64,000 nt of DNA from Cephalopachus bancanus (GCA_027257055.1 JAPVLO010000951.1:177501-241500), one strand, 5' to 3'. Shown: positions 34,141 to 45,480, counted from the stretch's first letter. The notes: generated by a model not told the origin, from the sequence alone. Numbers and translations: made by a program.

Positions 34141-34429
34141 AATTCCTCCCATGTCCTTTCTGAATGCTTTTTGCAGTCTGGAATAAGTTGTGTTGTGATG
34201 AGTCCATTTTTCTATTATACAGGCAGATAAAGTTTCTGTTTGTCTATTCAAACTTATTATCTCTTTCTTCATCAACATGTTTCCTGTTGACCATTCGGTT
34301 ATTATTTACCACCTGCTTTAAGAAGAACTGGGGAAAAATACATCAAGGTGGCATCTATGTCTCCTTTAATTAAAAAAAAAAATTGGTAGAACTTGCACCT
34401 GGGTCTAAAATCAGTATTTAAGGAATATG
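34141..34429. other. Unassigned sequence
   Basis: AT-rich DNA with no recognised element. Confidence 0.35.
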
Positions 34430-34575
34430 AGGCTGGGCACAGTGACTCTCACCTTTTATCCCAGCACTTTGGGAGGCCGAGGCAGGAGGATCGCTTGAGG
34501 CCAGGAGTTCAAGACCAGTCTGGGCAACATAACAAGTCCCCTGTCTCTACAAAAAAAATTTTTTTTAAAGAGTAT
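34430..34575 (+). repeat. Alu left monomer, sense
   Basis: 'aggctgggcacagtgactct' to 'ctctacaaaaaaaatttttt'. Confidence 0.9.
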
Positions 34576-34872
34576 GAATTTTATTTTAGTTTTTTAATTC
34601 TAAATTTGCCCTCATGAATCTTTGAAAACTGCCCATCATCAGAACACAGACTCTATACATATTCTTTTTTTGTTCTCAGTGAGAGACAATCTTAGCAAAA
34701 ATTCTTCTGTAGACATTTGGCATCAACTAGTCAAACTCCCTCTCTGATAAGTTGACTTTGATAAATCTCATAAGAACTTGTAGCCTCTCATCTTGTCTAA
34801 GAAATGGCAGGAGGCTCAGGAAAAGTGAGAAGCGGTGAGGATTAGCTATTTCAGCCTTCCTAGAAAACAGTA
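34576..34872. other. Unassigned sequence
   Basis: No recognised element. Confidence 0.35.
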
Positions 34873-35148
34873 CTGGCCAGGTACGGTGGCTGTCACCTGT
34901 CATCCCAGCATGTTGGGAGACTGAGACAGAAGGATTGCTTGAGCCCAGGAGTTCAAGACTAGCTTGGGCAACATAGTAAGAGCTCACCTCTACAAAAATA
35001 AAAAATAAAAATAATTAGCTGGGCATGGTGGCACATGCCTGTAATCTCAGTCACTCAAGGGGCTGAGGCGGGAGGATAGCCTGAACCCAGGAGGTTGAGG
35101 CTGAGGTGAGCCATGATTATGCCACTGGACTTCAGCCTGGGCAATCGG
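34873..35148 (+). repeat. Alu, sense
   Basis: 'tggccaggtacggtggctgt' to 'ctggacttcagcctgggcaa'. The tail is lost. Confidence 0.9.
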
Positions 35149-35319
35149 TTTTAAATGTCTGTCTTTTGATATATTGCTGTTTCATTTCTGGGGTTTTCAA
35201 GACTGGACTCTTCAAGGAAGAGGCTTGAAGGAGACTTTGTTGGTGGGTATTGTTCTTGTGACATGGAAGTCTCCCAGGAGGGAGGGTCGGGGTGGGGGAG
35301 GAAACATGGTCTTGGGTCA

Positions 35320-35370
35320 TCTTCTGCCTCAGGCTCTTGAATAGCTGGTGCCACCAAGTCCAGCTATTTT
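35320..35370 (-). repeat. Old antisense Alu, left piece (split by the L1)
   Basis: 'cctcaggctcttgaatagct' and 'gccaccaagtccagctattt' are antisense Alu right-arm words. The element continues after the L1 at 42117. Confidence 0.75.
35356..35370 (+). other. L1 target-site duplication, left copy
   Basis: aagtccagctatttt, matched by aagtcccagctatttt at 42101-42116 with one extra c. A 15-16 bp duplication is typical of L1 endonuclease-primed insertion. Confidence 0.88.
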
Positions 35371-35755
35371 TTATTTTTTATTTTTATTTTTATTTATTTA
35401 TTTTTAATCAATATTTTTTATTATGATTTTGTGGGGTACAGTTAAGGGTTAGGTGTACAATTATGTTTCATTCAGGCACCCTGTTGATAAGAGCTGTTTC
35501 CCCATCCCCAGACAGATATTTGCGACTGTTAATCCCATCCCTCTCTCCCCCATAGTTTCGCAGTACTGTCAGTCATTTTCTTATAGTATTACATTGGATG
35601 TTCAAGGTCCATTATATGAGTGAGAACATGTGATACTCGGATCTTTGTTTCTGTGAGAGGTCACTCAGTATTATAGTCTCTAGTTCCATCCAGGTTGCTG
35701 CGAAATTCATGATTTTGCTGTTTTTTATGACTGCGTAGTATTGCATCGTGTATAT

Positions 35756-35770
35756 GTACCACATTTTTTT
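35756..35770 (+). other. Target-site duplication of the Alu within L1
   Basis: gtaccacattttttt is repeated exactly at 36048-36062, flanking the antisense Alu. Confidence 0.88.
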
Positions 35771-36047
35771 TTTTGAGTTGGAGTCTCACTTGGTCGCTCA
35801 GACTGGAGTGCAGTGGCCTCTCCCGGCCACTGCAGCCTCGCCTGCCGGGCTCCGGTGATCCTTCCGCCTCAGCCTTCCGAGTAGCCGGAATTACAGGCAT
35901 GCGCTACCACGCCCAGCTGATTTTTTGATTTATTGTAGAGATGAGGTCTCACTGCCCAGGCGGGTCTCGAATCTGCGGGCTCAGGCAATCCACTCACCTC
36001 AGCCTCCCAAAGGCGCGGGATTACAGGCTGAGCCACCTAGCCTGGCC
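35771..36047 (-). repeat. Young Alu inserted in L1 ORF2, antisense
   Basis: A 277-bp element with a perfect 15-bp target duplication. Its reverse complement has 'ggctcagcctgtaatcccg', linker 'acaataaatcaaaaaatc', 'gtaattccggctactcgg', 'ggcgaggctgcagtggccgg' and 'gtgagactccaactc' before the A tail. As it sits in a young L1 it is among the newest insertions here. Confidence 0.95.
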
Positions 36048-39000
36048 GTACCACATTTTTTTAATCCAGTCCTCTTTTGATGGGCAGCATGGTTGTTTCC
36101 AGGTTCTTGCTATAGTGAACAACACTGTGATAAACATACGTGTGCAGGTATCTTTTTTATAGAGTGATTTGAGGTCTTCAGGGTATATTCCCAGTAGGGG
36201 GATTGTGGAGTCATATGGAAGGTCGATTTTTAGAGCTTTTAGGAATCGCCACACTGCTTCCCACAGAGGTTGCACTAATTTACACACCCACCAACAGTGT
36301 AGAAGTGTTCCCTTTTCACCACACCCTCTCCAGCAGCTGTTATTTTTTGAGTTGTTGATAATTGCCATTCTGACTGGAGTTAGGTGGCATCTCAGTGTGG
36401 TTTTGAGTTGCATCTCCCTGATGATTAGTGAGGTTGAGCATTTCTTCATGTGTTTGTTGGCTGCTCGGATGTCTTCTTTTGTGAAGTGTCTGTTCATATC
36501 TTTTGCCTATTTTATAATGTGGTTGCTTGTTTTTTTCTTTTCAGCACATTTGAGTTCCTTGTAGATCCAGGATGTTAAGCCTTTGTCATACCTGGAGTTG
36601 GCAAATTCTTTTTCCCAGTCTGTAGGCTGTCTCCCTGCTCCCTTGATGGTTTCTTTGGCTTTGCAAAAGCTTGTAAGTTTAATAAGGTCCCACTTGTCTA
36701 TCTTCTCTCTTATGACCTGTGGGTTTCAGGTTTTGTTCAGGAATTGGATGCCAGTTCCGATTTCCATGAGGGTATTTCCTTCCTTTTCTAAGGTTCTTAT
36801 GGTTTGAGGTTTTACATTAGGTCTCTGATCCATTTGGAGTTAACCTTTGTGCATGGGGATAGATAGGGGTCCTGTTTCAATCTTCTGCATGTGGCCAGCC
36901 AGTTTTCCCAGCACCATTTACTGAATAGGCCCTCCTCTCCCCAGTGGTAGGTGGTGGGGGCTTTGTCGAAGATGAGTTGGTTGAGAAATTGAGGTTTAGC
37001 TTCTGGAATCTCAATTCTATTCCATTGATTTATATGCCTGTTCCTGTACCAATACCAAGCTGTTTTGATGATTGTAGCTTTATAGTAAAGTTTGAAGTCT
37101 GGCAATGTGATACCACCTGCTTTGTTTTTTTGCTGAGGATTGTTCTGGCTATTCTTGGACGTTTGTGTTTCCATATGAATTCCTGTGTTGTTTTTTTCAG
37201 GTCTGAGAAGAATGTTGCTGGTAATTTGATGGGTATTGCACTGAATTTGTAGATTGCCTTAGGTAAGATGGACATCTTCACAATGTTGATTCTTCCAATC
37301 CATGAGCATGGGATATTTTCCCACTTGTTTGTGTTGTCTTTGATTTCTTTGAGCAGTGTTTTGTAATTTTCATTGTAAAGGTCTTTCATGTCTCTGGTTA
37401 GGAAGATTCCAAGGTATTTCATTTTTTTTGTGGCTATTGTGAATGGGATTGTGCCTTTTATTTGGGTTTCTGTTTGTTTATTATTGGTGTAGAGAAATGT
37501 GATTGTCTTTTGTACATTTATTTTGTGTCCTGAGACTTTGCCAAAGACCTTTATCAATGTAAGGAGGCTTTTGACAGATTCTCTTGCGTTTTCAAGGTAC
37601 AAAATCATATCATCTGCAAAGAGAGATAACTTGACTTCCTCTTTTCCTATTTGGATACCCCTGATTGCCTTCTCTTCTCTGATTGCTCTAGCCAGGACTT
37701 CCAATCCTATGTTGAACAGGAGGGGTGAGAGTGGGCATCCTTGTCTAGTTCCAGTTTTCAGGGGAATTGGTTCCAAGTTTTGTCCATGTAGGAGTATGCT
37801 GGCTGTGGGTTTCTCGTAGATGGCTTTTACTGTTTTGAGGTATGTTCCCCATATACCTAGATGTTCAAGGGTTTTTATCAAGGGGTGCTAGATTTTATCA
37901 AAAGCTTTTTCTGCATCTAATGATATGATCATGTGGTTTTTGTTTTGACATCTGTTGATGAATTTAATTACATTTATGGTTTTATGAATGTTGAACCAGC
38001 CTTGCATTCCAGGAATGAAGTCTACTTGGTCATGGTGGATGATTTTTGAGATGTATTGCTGAATCCAGTTTGCTAGGATCTTGTTGAGAATTTTAGCATC
38101 TATGTTCATCAAAGATATTGGCCTGCAGTTCTCTTTCTTTGTTGGATCTTTACCTGGCTTGGGTATCAATGTGATGTTGGCTTTGTAAAATGATTTGGGG
38201 AGAATTGCATCTTTCTCAATCACCTGGAATACCTTCAGTAGGATTGGTATCAGCTCCTCCTTAAATGTCTTGTAGAGTTCTGCTGGAAAGCCATCTGGAC
38301 CGGGACTTTTTTTGTAGGAAGTTTTCTTATTACATAGTCGATTTCCTTGATTGTTATTGGTCTATTTAGGGTCTCAATTTCTTCTTGTTCCAACCTAGGT
38401 AGGTGGTGTGATGTCAGAAAGTCCTCCATTTCCTTAAGGTTTTCAAGTTTGTTTCCATACAAGTGTACGTAGTAGTCTCTAATGATCTTTTGTATTTCTT
38501 CAGGGTCAGATGTGACTTCATTTTTTGTGTTTCTGATTGTGCTTATTTGGTTTTTTTCTTGGTCAGTCTAGCTAGGGGACCATCAATCTTGTTTATCCTT
38601 TCGAAGAACCAGGTTTTTGTTTCATTGATTTTTTGTATTCTCTTTTTGTCTTCTATGTCCTGGATTTGGGCTTTAATTTTGGTGATCTGGATTTTTCTGC
38701 TGAAATTAGGGTTTTTGTGATCTTGCTTTTCCAGCTTCTTTAGGTGGCTTGTAAGGTTGCAAATTTCTGTTCCTTCCATTTTCTTCATGTGTGTTCGTAG
38801 GGATATAAATTCTCCTCTTACTACAGCTTTCAGGGCATCCCAGAGATTTTGGTAAGATGTTTCTTCATTTTCATTTGTTTCCAGGTATCTTTTGATCTCT
38901 GTTTTGATTTCATCATTGACCCAGGAGTTGTTTAGCATCATGCTGTTTAGTGTCCATGTCTTTGTAGGTTTTGGGGGAACTTTGTTGGTGTCAATGTTTA

Positions 39001-39775
39001 TTTTTATTCCACTGTGGTCCGAGAAGGTACATGGTAGAATTTCGGTCCTTTTAAATTGGTTTATGCTTGATTTATGGCCAAGTATGTGGTCAATCTTAGA
39101 ATATGTTCCATGTGGTGATGAGTAGAATGTGTATTCTGTGGTCTTTGGATGGAGTGTTCTGTAGGTATCAATTAAGTCCATTTGGTCCAAAGTCACATTG
39201 AGGTTCCGGATCTCCTTGTTGATTTTTTGTCCTGATGATCTGTCTAGGGTTTTGAGTGGGATATTAAAGTCCCCAGTTATGATGGTGTTAGAGTCAATAT
39301 CTTTCTTTAGTTTTCCTAGAAGTTGCTTTATGAAAGTTGGCGCACCTATGTTGGGTGCATATATGTTTAGGATAGATATTGCTTGTTGATGGATTGAGCC
39401 TTTTATCATTATGTAGTGGCCTTCTGTATCTTTTTTGATTTTTAATAGCTTGAAGGGTATTTTGTCTGAAATTAAGATTGCTACTCCTCCTTTCTTTTGT
39501 ATTCCGTTCACTTGAAAGTTTGTTTCCCATCCTCTTACTTTGATTCTGTGGGTGTCCTTTCTAGTGAGGTGATTCTCTTGAAGGCAATAGATTGTTGCCT
39601 GATGATATTTTATCCATTTTGCCATTCTATGTCTTTTCAGTGGTGCATTTAGTCCATTCACATTTAGGCTAATATTTGAAATGCAAGAGTTGATCCCTGT
39701 CATAAGGTTCTTACAGAGTTGTTCCTGTTTGTTTGTTGTCTTTCTTTGGGTTTTGGAGTTGGTTCATGTGTGTTT

Positions 39776-40741
39776 TTAATCTTTTGCCTGTACTCTTGTG
39801 AAGAATGTTGTTGTTCTTTTTTCTTTTTCTTCTGTGTTCAGTACTTTCTTAAGTGTTTCTTGTAGAGGTGGTCTGGTGGCAGCGTAGGTTCTTAGGGATT
39901 GGATATCCGGAAAAGATTTCAATTCTCCCTCACTAATGAAGCTTAGCTTGGCTGGGAAGGTTATTCTTGGTTGAAATTGTTTCTCTTTTAGAACTTTGAA
40001 GATAGGGCTCCAGGCTCTCCTAACCCCAAGGGTTTCTGTGGATAAATCTGATGCTATTCTAATTGGTTTTCCCTGGTAGGTAGTCTGACCTTTTTCTCTT
40101 GCTGCCTTTAGGATTTTTTCTTTTATAGCTACTTTGTTTAGGCGAATTATTATGTATCTGGGAGTTGATCTTCTCATTTGTTGTCTTGCAGGGGTTCTCT
40201 GAATCTCTTGTGTTTGAATTTTTTCATCCTTGATGAGATGAGGGAAGTTTTCTTGAATGATTTCATGAAATGTTTGTTCCAGTGTGGTTTCTGTTTCTCT
40301 CTCTGCCTTAGGAAGCCCAATTACTCTTAGGTTTGGTCTCTTGAAGTGGTCATTCATCTCTTGCAGGTTTTGTTCTGTCTTTTTGAGCTTCTTTTCTATG
40401 CTTTTGACAGTTTGGGTTAATTCTGTGTTTTGGTCTTTGAGCTCTGAGATTCTTTCTTCTGCTTGGCTGATTCTGCTTTCCATGCTTATTAGTCTGTTAT
40501 TCATTTCCATCACAGTATTCTTTACTGCTGTCATTTCTGACATCGGCTCCTTCCTATTTTCCTGTTGTCTCTCCTCAATTTTCAAAATTCTCTCCATTAA
40601 TGTCTTGATGTCTGGGTTTGTTGCATGTAACCAGTCATTCTGGGGGCTCTTCATTGTTTGTGTTCCAGAATCTGTTTTCTCAGTGTCTGATCTCCCAGGG
40701 GTCTGTGTGAGACCTATATTCTTCTTTTCGTTTTTCTTCAT
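39776..40741 (-). CDS. L1 ORF1 protein, intact 321 aa
   Basis: ORF1p is the trimeric RNA-binding chaperone of the L1 ribonucleoprotein. Residues 1-45 are a variable basic/polar leader. About 50-132 form a heptad-rich coiled coil (SRISQAEERISELKDQN). About 136-232 form the RRM-like domain, starting KRPNLRVIGLP and including IQEIQRTPARQ-type words (QTQEIQRTPARQQ). About 233-321 form the C-terminal domain with the conserved paired arginines (GVRRAWSPIF) and PAKLSFISEGELK. The length is close to the human protein (338 aa) and there is no stop or frameshift. The start is the first ATG after the 5' UTR. It ends 72 bp before ORF2. Confidence 0.93.
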   Translation of the reverse strand: MKKNEKKNIGLTQTPGRSDTEKTDSGTQTMKSPQNDWLHATNPDIKTLMERILKIEERQQENRKEPMSEMTAVKNTVMEMNNRLISMESRISQAEERISELKDQNTELTQTVKSIEKKLKKTEQNLQEMNDHFKRPNLRVIGLPKAERETETTLEQTFHEIIQENFPHLIKDEKIQTQEIQRTPARQQMRRSTPRYIIIRLNKVAIKEKILKAAREKGQTTYQGKPIRIASDLSTETLGVRRAWSPIFKVLKEKQFQPRITFPAKLSFISEGELKSFPDIQSLRTYAATRPPLQETLKKVLNTEEKEKRTTTFFTRVQAKD

Positions 40742-42100
40742 TTGTGCGGTTTTCCCCCTCCCTACTTTTTCCTTCCCTCCACATCACCGTCTTCTTTAAT
40801 TCTGTTATTCGGGAGTAAAGGGATTGGTTTTACTTCTGTTTGTTCAATCTCCTATTCTTTATGTATGCCCTCTTACTTTGTTCAATTCTGGAGTTGCACT
40901 GTAGGTTGGGGGTGGTCCTTTTTGCAATTTTGGGATTTACTTAAAGGGGGAGCTGTGATTCAAAATCTATCTGCAGGTCCTGGTATTCGCTGACAGGTGT
41001 GTGAATAATCTGGAACCCACTTCCCACTGCCTTGGAATCTGTCTGTGCAGTGGGGCTGTAGGTTTACTCCCTGAAATAAAATGTGGTTAGCAGAGGGGAG
41101 AGAATGGAGCAGACAGTGGGTTGAAGAGGGGGGTGGAGAGATAGAGGAGTAAGGGGGGAAACAAACGAGTGTGCCAACAAATAGAGAGAGAGGCCTATAC
41201 TGAAACAGATAAAAACAATAGACCACAGCTACAGACGAACCAACTCTCATACAGACAAAAATAAAACATATAGTGATGCTAACATGCCATCTATCCAACC
41301 ACCTTATTAGTGTGCTGTTCCTCTATACAAAGATATGGTTTACAGAGAGAAGAAAAGAGAAGAAAAGGAAGAGGAAAAAAGAAAAAAAGGAACAATACAG
41401 TAGGAATAGAATTAAGTCATTAAACTAACAGAATCAATGAAGCACACTCTGAGACATTTCGTTTAAGTCCAATGTCCTTTCAGGTCTGATTTCTAGTTTT
41501 CTTTTCAAGCTGGTAAATTAGTTTGCAGTTAGGGTCAGTTGCTCCTGGTCTGCTGTGAAGGACAGTTCAGATCACTCTCTGTTCACCACTCTGGCCTATG
41601 TCTTTATCAAGCTTGTTTCTCCCGTTTCGGTGTTGTTACCCTGTATCGCCAGCAGGTGATGCTATCTCAACTGCTCGCTCCAGAGGGGGTGGGGCCGGAC
41701 AGGGATGGCAGAGGCTGATGATGGCAAGATGGCTGCCTGCCTCAGGGCAGACGGCAGGAGACTTACGGCGGGCAGGAAGTTTCAGTCGCAGGAGAGGTGG
41801 CAGCGATCCCAGAAGATCTTCCCTGAAGGGGCTTCAAGGACTGAAGTTGTGGATTGCCTCCGGCCTGGGTGGTGCGATGTGCTACTGGTGGCGGCTGCAG
41901 TGGCTGTGGTGGTGGCGTCTGCGCTGCAGTGGCTGTCCAGACCGCTGCAATGCCCCAGCAGTGGCAACGGCCGAGCTCCATATGAAGAGCAGGCTGCAAT
42001 GTTGGGGTCCGTAGCCCTTGGGGTGAGAGTCAGTGACCCACTGCAGTTCTCCTTTGCAGAGGTTGTCACAGACCGAGTTGCCCTGCCACCATCTTGCCGG
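40742..42100 (-). promoter_or_regulatory. L1 5' UTR with internal promoter
   Basis: About 1.36 kb, with the 5' half CpG-richer than its surroundings (41600-42100). A YY1-type CAAGATGG lies on the minus strand at 42096-42089, 5-12 bases from the element start, the position used to set L1 transcription start. A second CAAGATGG lies on the opposite (plus) strand at 41725-41732. An A/G-rich stretch occurs at 41340-41400. Confidence 0.8.
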
Positions 42101-42116
42101 AAGTCCCAGCTATTTT

Positions 42117-42388
42117 GTAAATTTACTTTTGTAGATATGGGGATCTTGCTATGCTGCCCAAGCTGATCTTGAACTCCTGGGCTCAAGCTATCCTCCCACC
42201 TCAGCCTCTCAAGTAGCTGGGACTACAGGCATGCACCACCACACCCAGCTAATTAAAAAAATTTTTTTTTGTAGAGATGGGATCTTGCTATGTTGCCCAT
42301 GCTGGTCTTGAACTCCTGGGCTCAAGCGATCCTCCTGCCTCAGTCTCCCAGAGTACTGGAGTTACAGGAGTGAGCCACTCTACCCACC
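42117..42388 (-). repeat. Old antisense Alu, right piece
   Basis: Continuation of 35320-35370: 'gtagatatggggatcttgct', 'agtagctgggactacaggca', 'gctggtcttgaactcctggg', ending 'gtgagccactctaccca'. Confidence 0.88.
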
Positions 42389-42412
42389 AACAAAGCCTCC
42401 TTCAAGCCTTTT

Positions 42413-42640
42413 CCTCGAAGAGCTCAAAACCAGCTTGAGCAATGTAGTGAGACCTATCCTCTACAAAAAATTTTTTAAAAAAATTAGCTTGGCATGGTGG
42501 CGACATCTGTAGTCCAAGCTACTCAGGAGGCTGAGGTGGGAGGATCACCTGAGCCCAGGATGTCAAGGTTGCAGTGAGCCATGATTGTGCCCCTGCACTC
42601 CAGTCTGGGCAACAGAGAGAGACCTCGACTCAAAAATAAT
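42413..42640 (+). repeat. Alu (5'-truncated), sense
   Basis: It starts inside the left arm ('gagctcaaaaccagcttgag') and has a complete right arm to 'agacctcgactcaaaaataa'. Confidence 0.9.
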
Positions 42641-43066
42641 ATTAAATTTAAAAAAGGAGAAGTTCAGCCTGGTTTCAGGATCCAAGATTAATACACACTC
42701 ACACTTGAATGGGCCTCCAAAAAATGAAATTAGGAGGATAAGTTTATTTACAACAGCAACAAAAAGAATAAAATATATAAGGGTGAATTTAACAAGAAAA
42801 GTGCAGCCCTGGACCCTGGGAACTCTCAAACAAAGCTGAAAGAATTACAGATCTCAATGAATAGAGACTTCCTGCGTTCTTGGGGAAAACTCAACTTCCT
42901 GAAGCTGCTACCCAGAACTGCAGATTGGAGGCTGTCCTATCAACACCGCTACTGCTTTCTTGGATGCATTGATAGGGATCTTGACACTCATATGGAAATG
43001 CCAGGAGTCTGGAAGAGCCAAGTTGGTCTTGGGAAAGGTCAGAGTTGGCTGATCAGGCACAGGGCT
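42641..43066 (+). mobile_element. L1 ORF2 fragment, sense
   Basis: 'tttacaacagcaacaaaaag' and 'aataaaatatataagggtga', then 'actcatatggaaatgccagg' and 'tggaagagccaagttggtct', match the order of L1 ORF2 between the RT and C-terminal region. Old and non-coding. Confidence 0.7.
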
Positions 43067-44286
43067 ACTAATGGTTATATACTATCCATGATAGATACAT
43101 AGTTGTATGATATATGTCAACACCTGTATGTTTATATATCATGCACGATGGATACATAGCTATATATAATATGTGCAAACAACTGTATGTTATTATATTG
43201 TGTGATAGATACATAGTTATATATATGTAAACACCTGTATGTTTATATATTATGTAGCTATATATGATATGTGTAAATATCTGTATGTTTATAAATTATG
43301 TGTGATGGATATATGGCTGTATATAGTATGCTTAAACACTTGCATGTTTATATATTATGTACAATGCATACATAGCTGTATAATATGTATTGACACCTAT
43401 ATGTTTATATTATGTACAATGTATACATAGCCATATAATATGTATAAACACCTATATATGTATATATTATGCACAATGTAAACATAGCTATATATTTATA
43501 AAAACTTATATATTTATATTTTGTACACTATATACATAGCTATATTATATGTATAAACACCTGTATGTTTATATATTATGTACAATGTATACATAACTAT
43601 ATCTAAAAAATAAATATATATTGACATATGTATAACACAAATAACTATATATAGCATGTATACATAGCTATATATTTATATATTATGTGTAATGTTTAAC
43701 TAACTATATATAATATGTAGTGTATAAATAGCTATATATTTATATATTATGTGTAATGTATAAATAGTTGCATGTAATATGTAATAGCTATATATTTATA
43801 TATTATTCATGATATATAAATAGTTACATGATATGCATAAATATCTCTATATACTATGCTTAATTACTATATATTTACATATTATGTATAATTTATAGCT
43901 ATATATAATATAGAAATAACTATTTCTATATTAGGTATAACTGTATAAATATATATAATATGTAAATAGGTAAATATTTATATATGTATATATGTACAAA
44001 TTACAGATATATTGTATACAATATTGAAATAGTGAATATTTATAGATAGCTAAATATTTATATATGTATATATGACCAAATTATGTATGTCTGCTATAAT
44101 GTAGAAATAGCTGCATGTAATATATAAATAACTATATGTATTATGTGTAATATAAAAGTAACCATACAGATATGATATGAAATGGGCATAAACATATATT
44201 ATATACACTATATAAATAGCTATAGCTAGAGATATATATATAGATAAGTGTGCATATATATGAATATATAGATCTACAAATAGATT
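43067..44286 (+). repeat. AT-rich tandem array, about 60-75 bp units
   Basis: About 1.2 kb, over 75 percent A+T. The loose unit contains 'tgtttatatattatgtac', 'aatgtatacatagctatat' and 'aatatgtataaacacctgta'. Better-ordered copies lie at the left and it decays into tatata words at the right. It is self-complementary at many scales (palindromic tatata and agctatagct). Confidence 0.92.
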
Positions 44287-44289
44287 TTT

Positions 44290-44585
44290 CAGTCTGGCAC
44301 TGTGGCTCATGCCTGTAATCCCAGCACTTGGGAGGTGGAGGTGAGAAGATTAATAGAGTCCAGGTGCTCAAGACAAACCTGGGCAACTTGGCAAGACATC
44401 ATGGCAGATGTACAATAAATCAAAGAATTAGCCTGGGATGGTGATGCGTGCCTGTGGTTCCAGCTACTTGGAAGGCTGAGGTGGAAGAATTTCCTGAGCC
44501 CAGCAGGTAGAGGCTGCAGTAGCTGTGAGCATGCCACTGCACTCCAGCCTGAGTGACAGAGTGAGATTCTAACATACATAAAAAA
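44290..44585 (+). repeat. Alu, sense
   Basis: 'gtctggcactgtggctcatg' to 'gagtgagattctaacataca', with the linker 'acaataaatcaaagaatt'. Confidence 0.92.
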
Positions 44586-44819
44586 GAGAATAGATTTGTC
44601 CACATCTGCAAATCCCCATAGCCGCACCATAAATAGACAGGTATTGATAGATGGGCTGAAAATAGGTGGATGCAGGTTGGAACACGTGGGGCATTGTCTG
44701 CACACATGTAGGGGACCTGCCTCTCTGGCAAGAGCCATGACTTCTGCTAAGAACCAACCACTGCCTAGGTGCAATCTGGGCTATAGTTCACATCCCGTTC
44801 AAAGACCAGAATCACCAAC

Positions 44820-45480
44820 GTGTTAACAAAAAGATGCCAAATTCTGTAAAATATTTCAAAATGTCTTATTCTGACCCAAACTTGAGGACTTCACCTCGGG
44901 GACACTCGTCCCCAGGAGGTCCTGAGAACCTGTGTCTGCCACAATAAGTTGTAGCTTGGTTAGATACATTTTAGGAGGTCCTGAGAATGTGTGTCCACCA
45001 GGATAAGGTTGCAGCTTGGTTAGATACATCTTAGGAGGACAGAAGTTGCAGTACATGTAATTGTCATTGCTTTTGCCCAGGAAAGAAGGACATTTCCAAG
45101 TGGGATCTTGCAGGTCATGGGTGGATTCAAGGACTTCTTGACTAGTAATTTGTGGTTTCTATCTAAGGAATTTTGGAAATCAGTAGAGGAGATGCTTTGC
45201 TATACGGGGTAGGAAAACTCCAGGTTTGTTGACATGTAGACAAAGTCCTATAAGTGGCAGACTTCAGGGAGGACAGAGAAGTGTCTTACAAGGTTCCCAG
45301 AGTCTGAGAGTTCCCAGGAGGTGGCTTTGCAGGACCATAAATCTTCTTTATTTGTTATGTGATGTTATGCCAGAGTCAGATTGTAAAGTGAACTTTAGGA
45401 TACAGGGTAAGAGGGTGATAAAAACCCTCCTGGTGAGTCTTTATCAGGCAGTGACTCCTCAAGCCTCTTAGGAATTTGGG
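44820..45480 (+). mobile_element. ERV-derived segment, plus orientation
   Basis: 'gccaaattctgtaaaatatt', 'ttctgacccaaacttgagga', 'cccaggaggtcctgagaacc', 'agcttggttagatacatttt' and 'cttgcaggtcatgggtgg'. Related sequence lies inverted at 45890-46435 and as a short piece at 48400-48555. An internal duplication (44930-44970 vs 44975-45030) repeats 'aggaggtcctgagaa' and 'ttagatacat'. It resembles interspersed ERV LTR or internal sequence of primates; family not assigned. Confidence 0.55.

Larger units (their letters stand above)
35661..39703 (-). pseudogene. L1 ORF2: endonuclease / reverse transcriptase, disrupted
   Basis: ORF2 nicks DNA and reverse-transcribes L1 RNA at the nick. The first 386 codons are open and hold a complete apurinic-type endonuclease with every expected catalytic residue at canonical numbering: N14, E43, D145 and N147 (TGDFNIPL), T192, D205 (SKIDHILG), and S228, D229 and H230. 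The RT domain keeps [13 protein letters not shown]. The Cys-rich C-terminus is present and then split by an Alu. Lesions seen are four single-base losses in or beside A-runs (near 38555, 38305, 37125 and 36828) and two TAG nonsense codons (37888-37890 and 36507-36509). Without them and the Alu the frame would be about 1,250 codons, close to the usual L1 length. Confidence 0.93.
35371..42100 (-). mobile_element. Full-length L1 retrotransposon, minus strand
   Basis: The element spans 6,730 bp, or about 6.44 kb without the inserted Alu and its duplicated target. In transcription order it has a 5' UTR (42100-40742, starting CCGGCAAGATGGTGGC), ORF1 (40741-39776), a 72-bp inter-ORF spacer, ORF2 (39703 to about 35661), a 3' UTR of about 290 bp and an A-rich tail (35371-35405). 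It carries a target duplication on both sides and interrupts an older Alu. Intact ORF1, a preserved 5' end and few ORF2 lesions indicate a fairly young insertion. Confidence 0.95.

Noticed and set aside
36812..40800. Plus-strand frames within the L1
   Set aside because: They are antisense shadows of ORF1 and ORF2.
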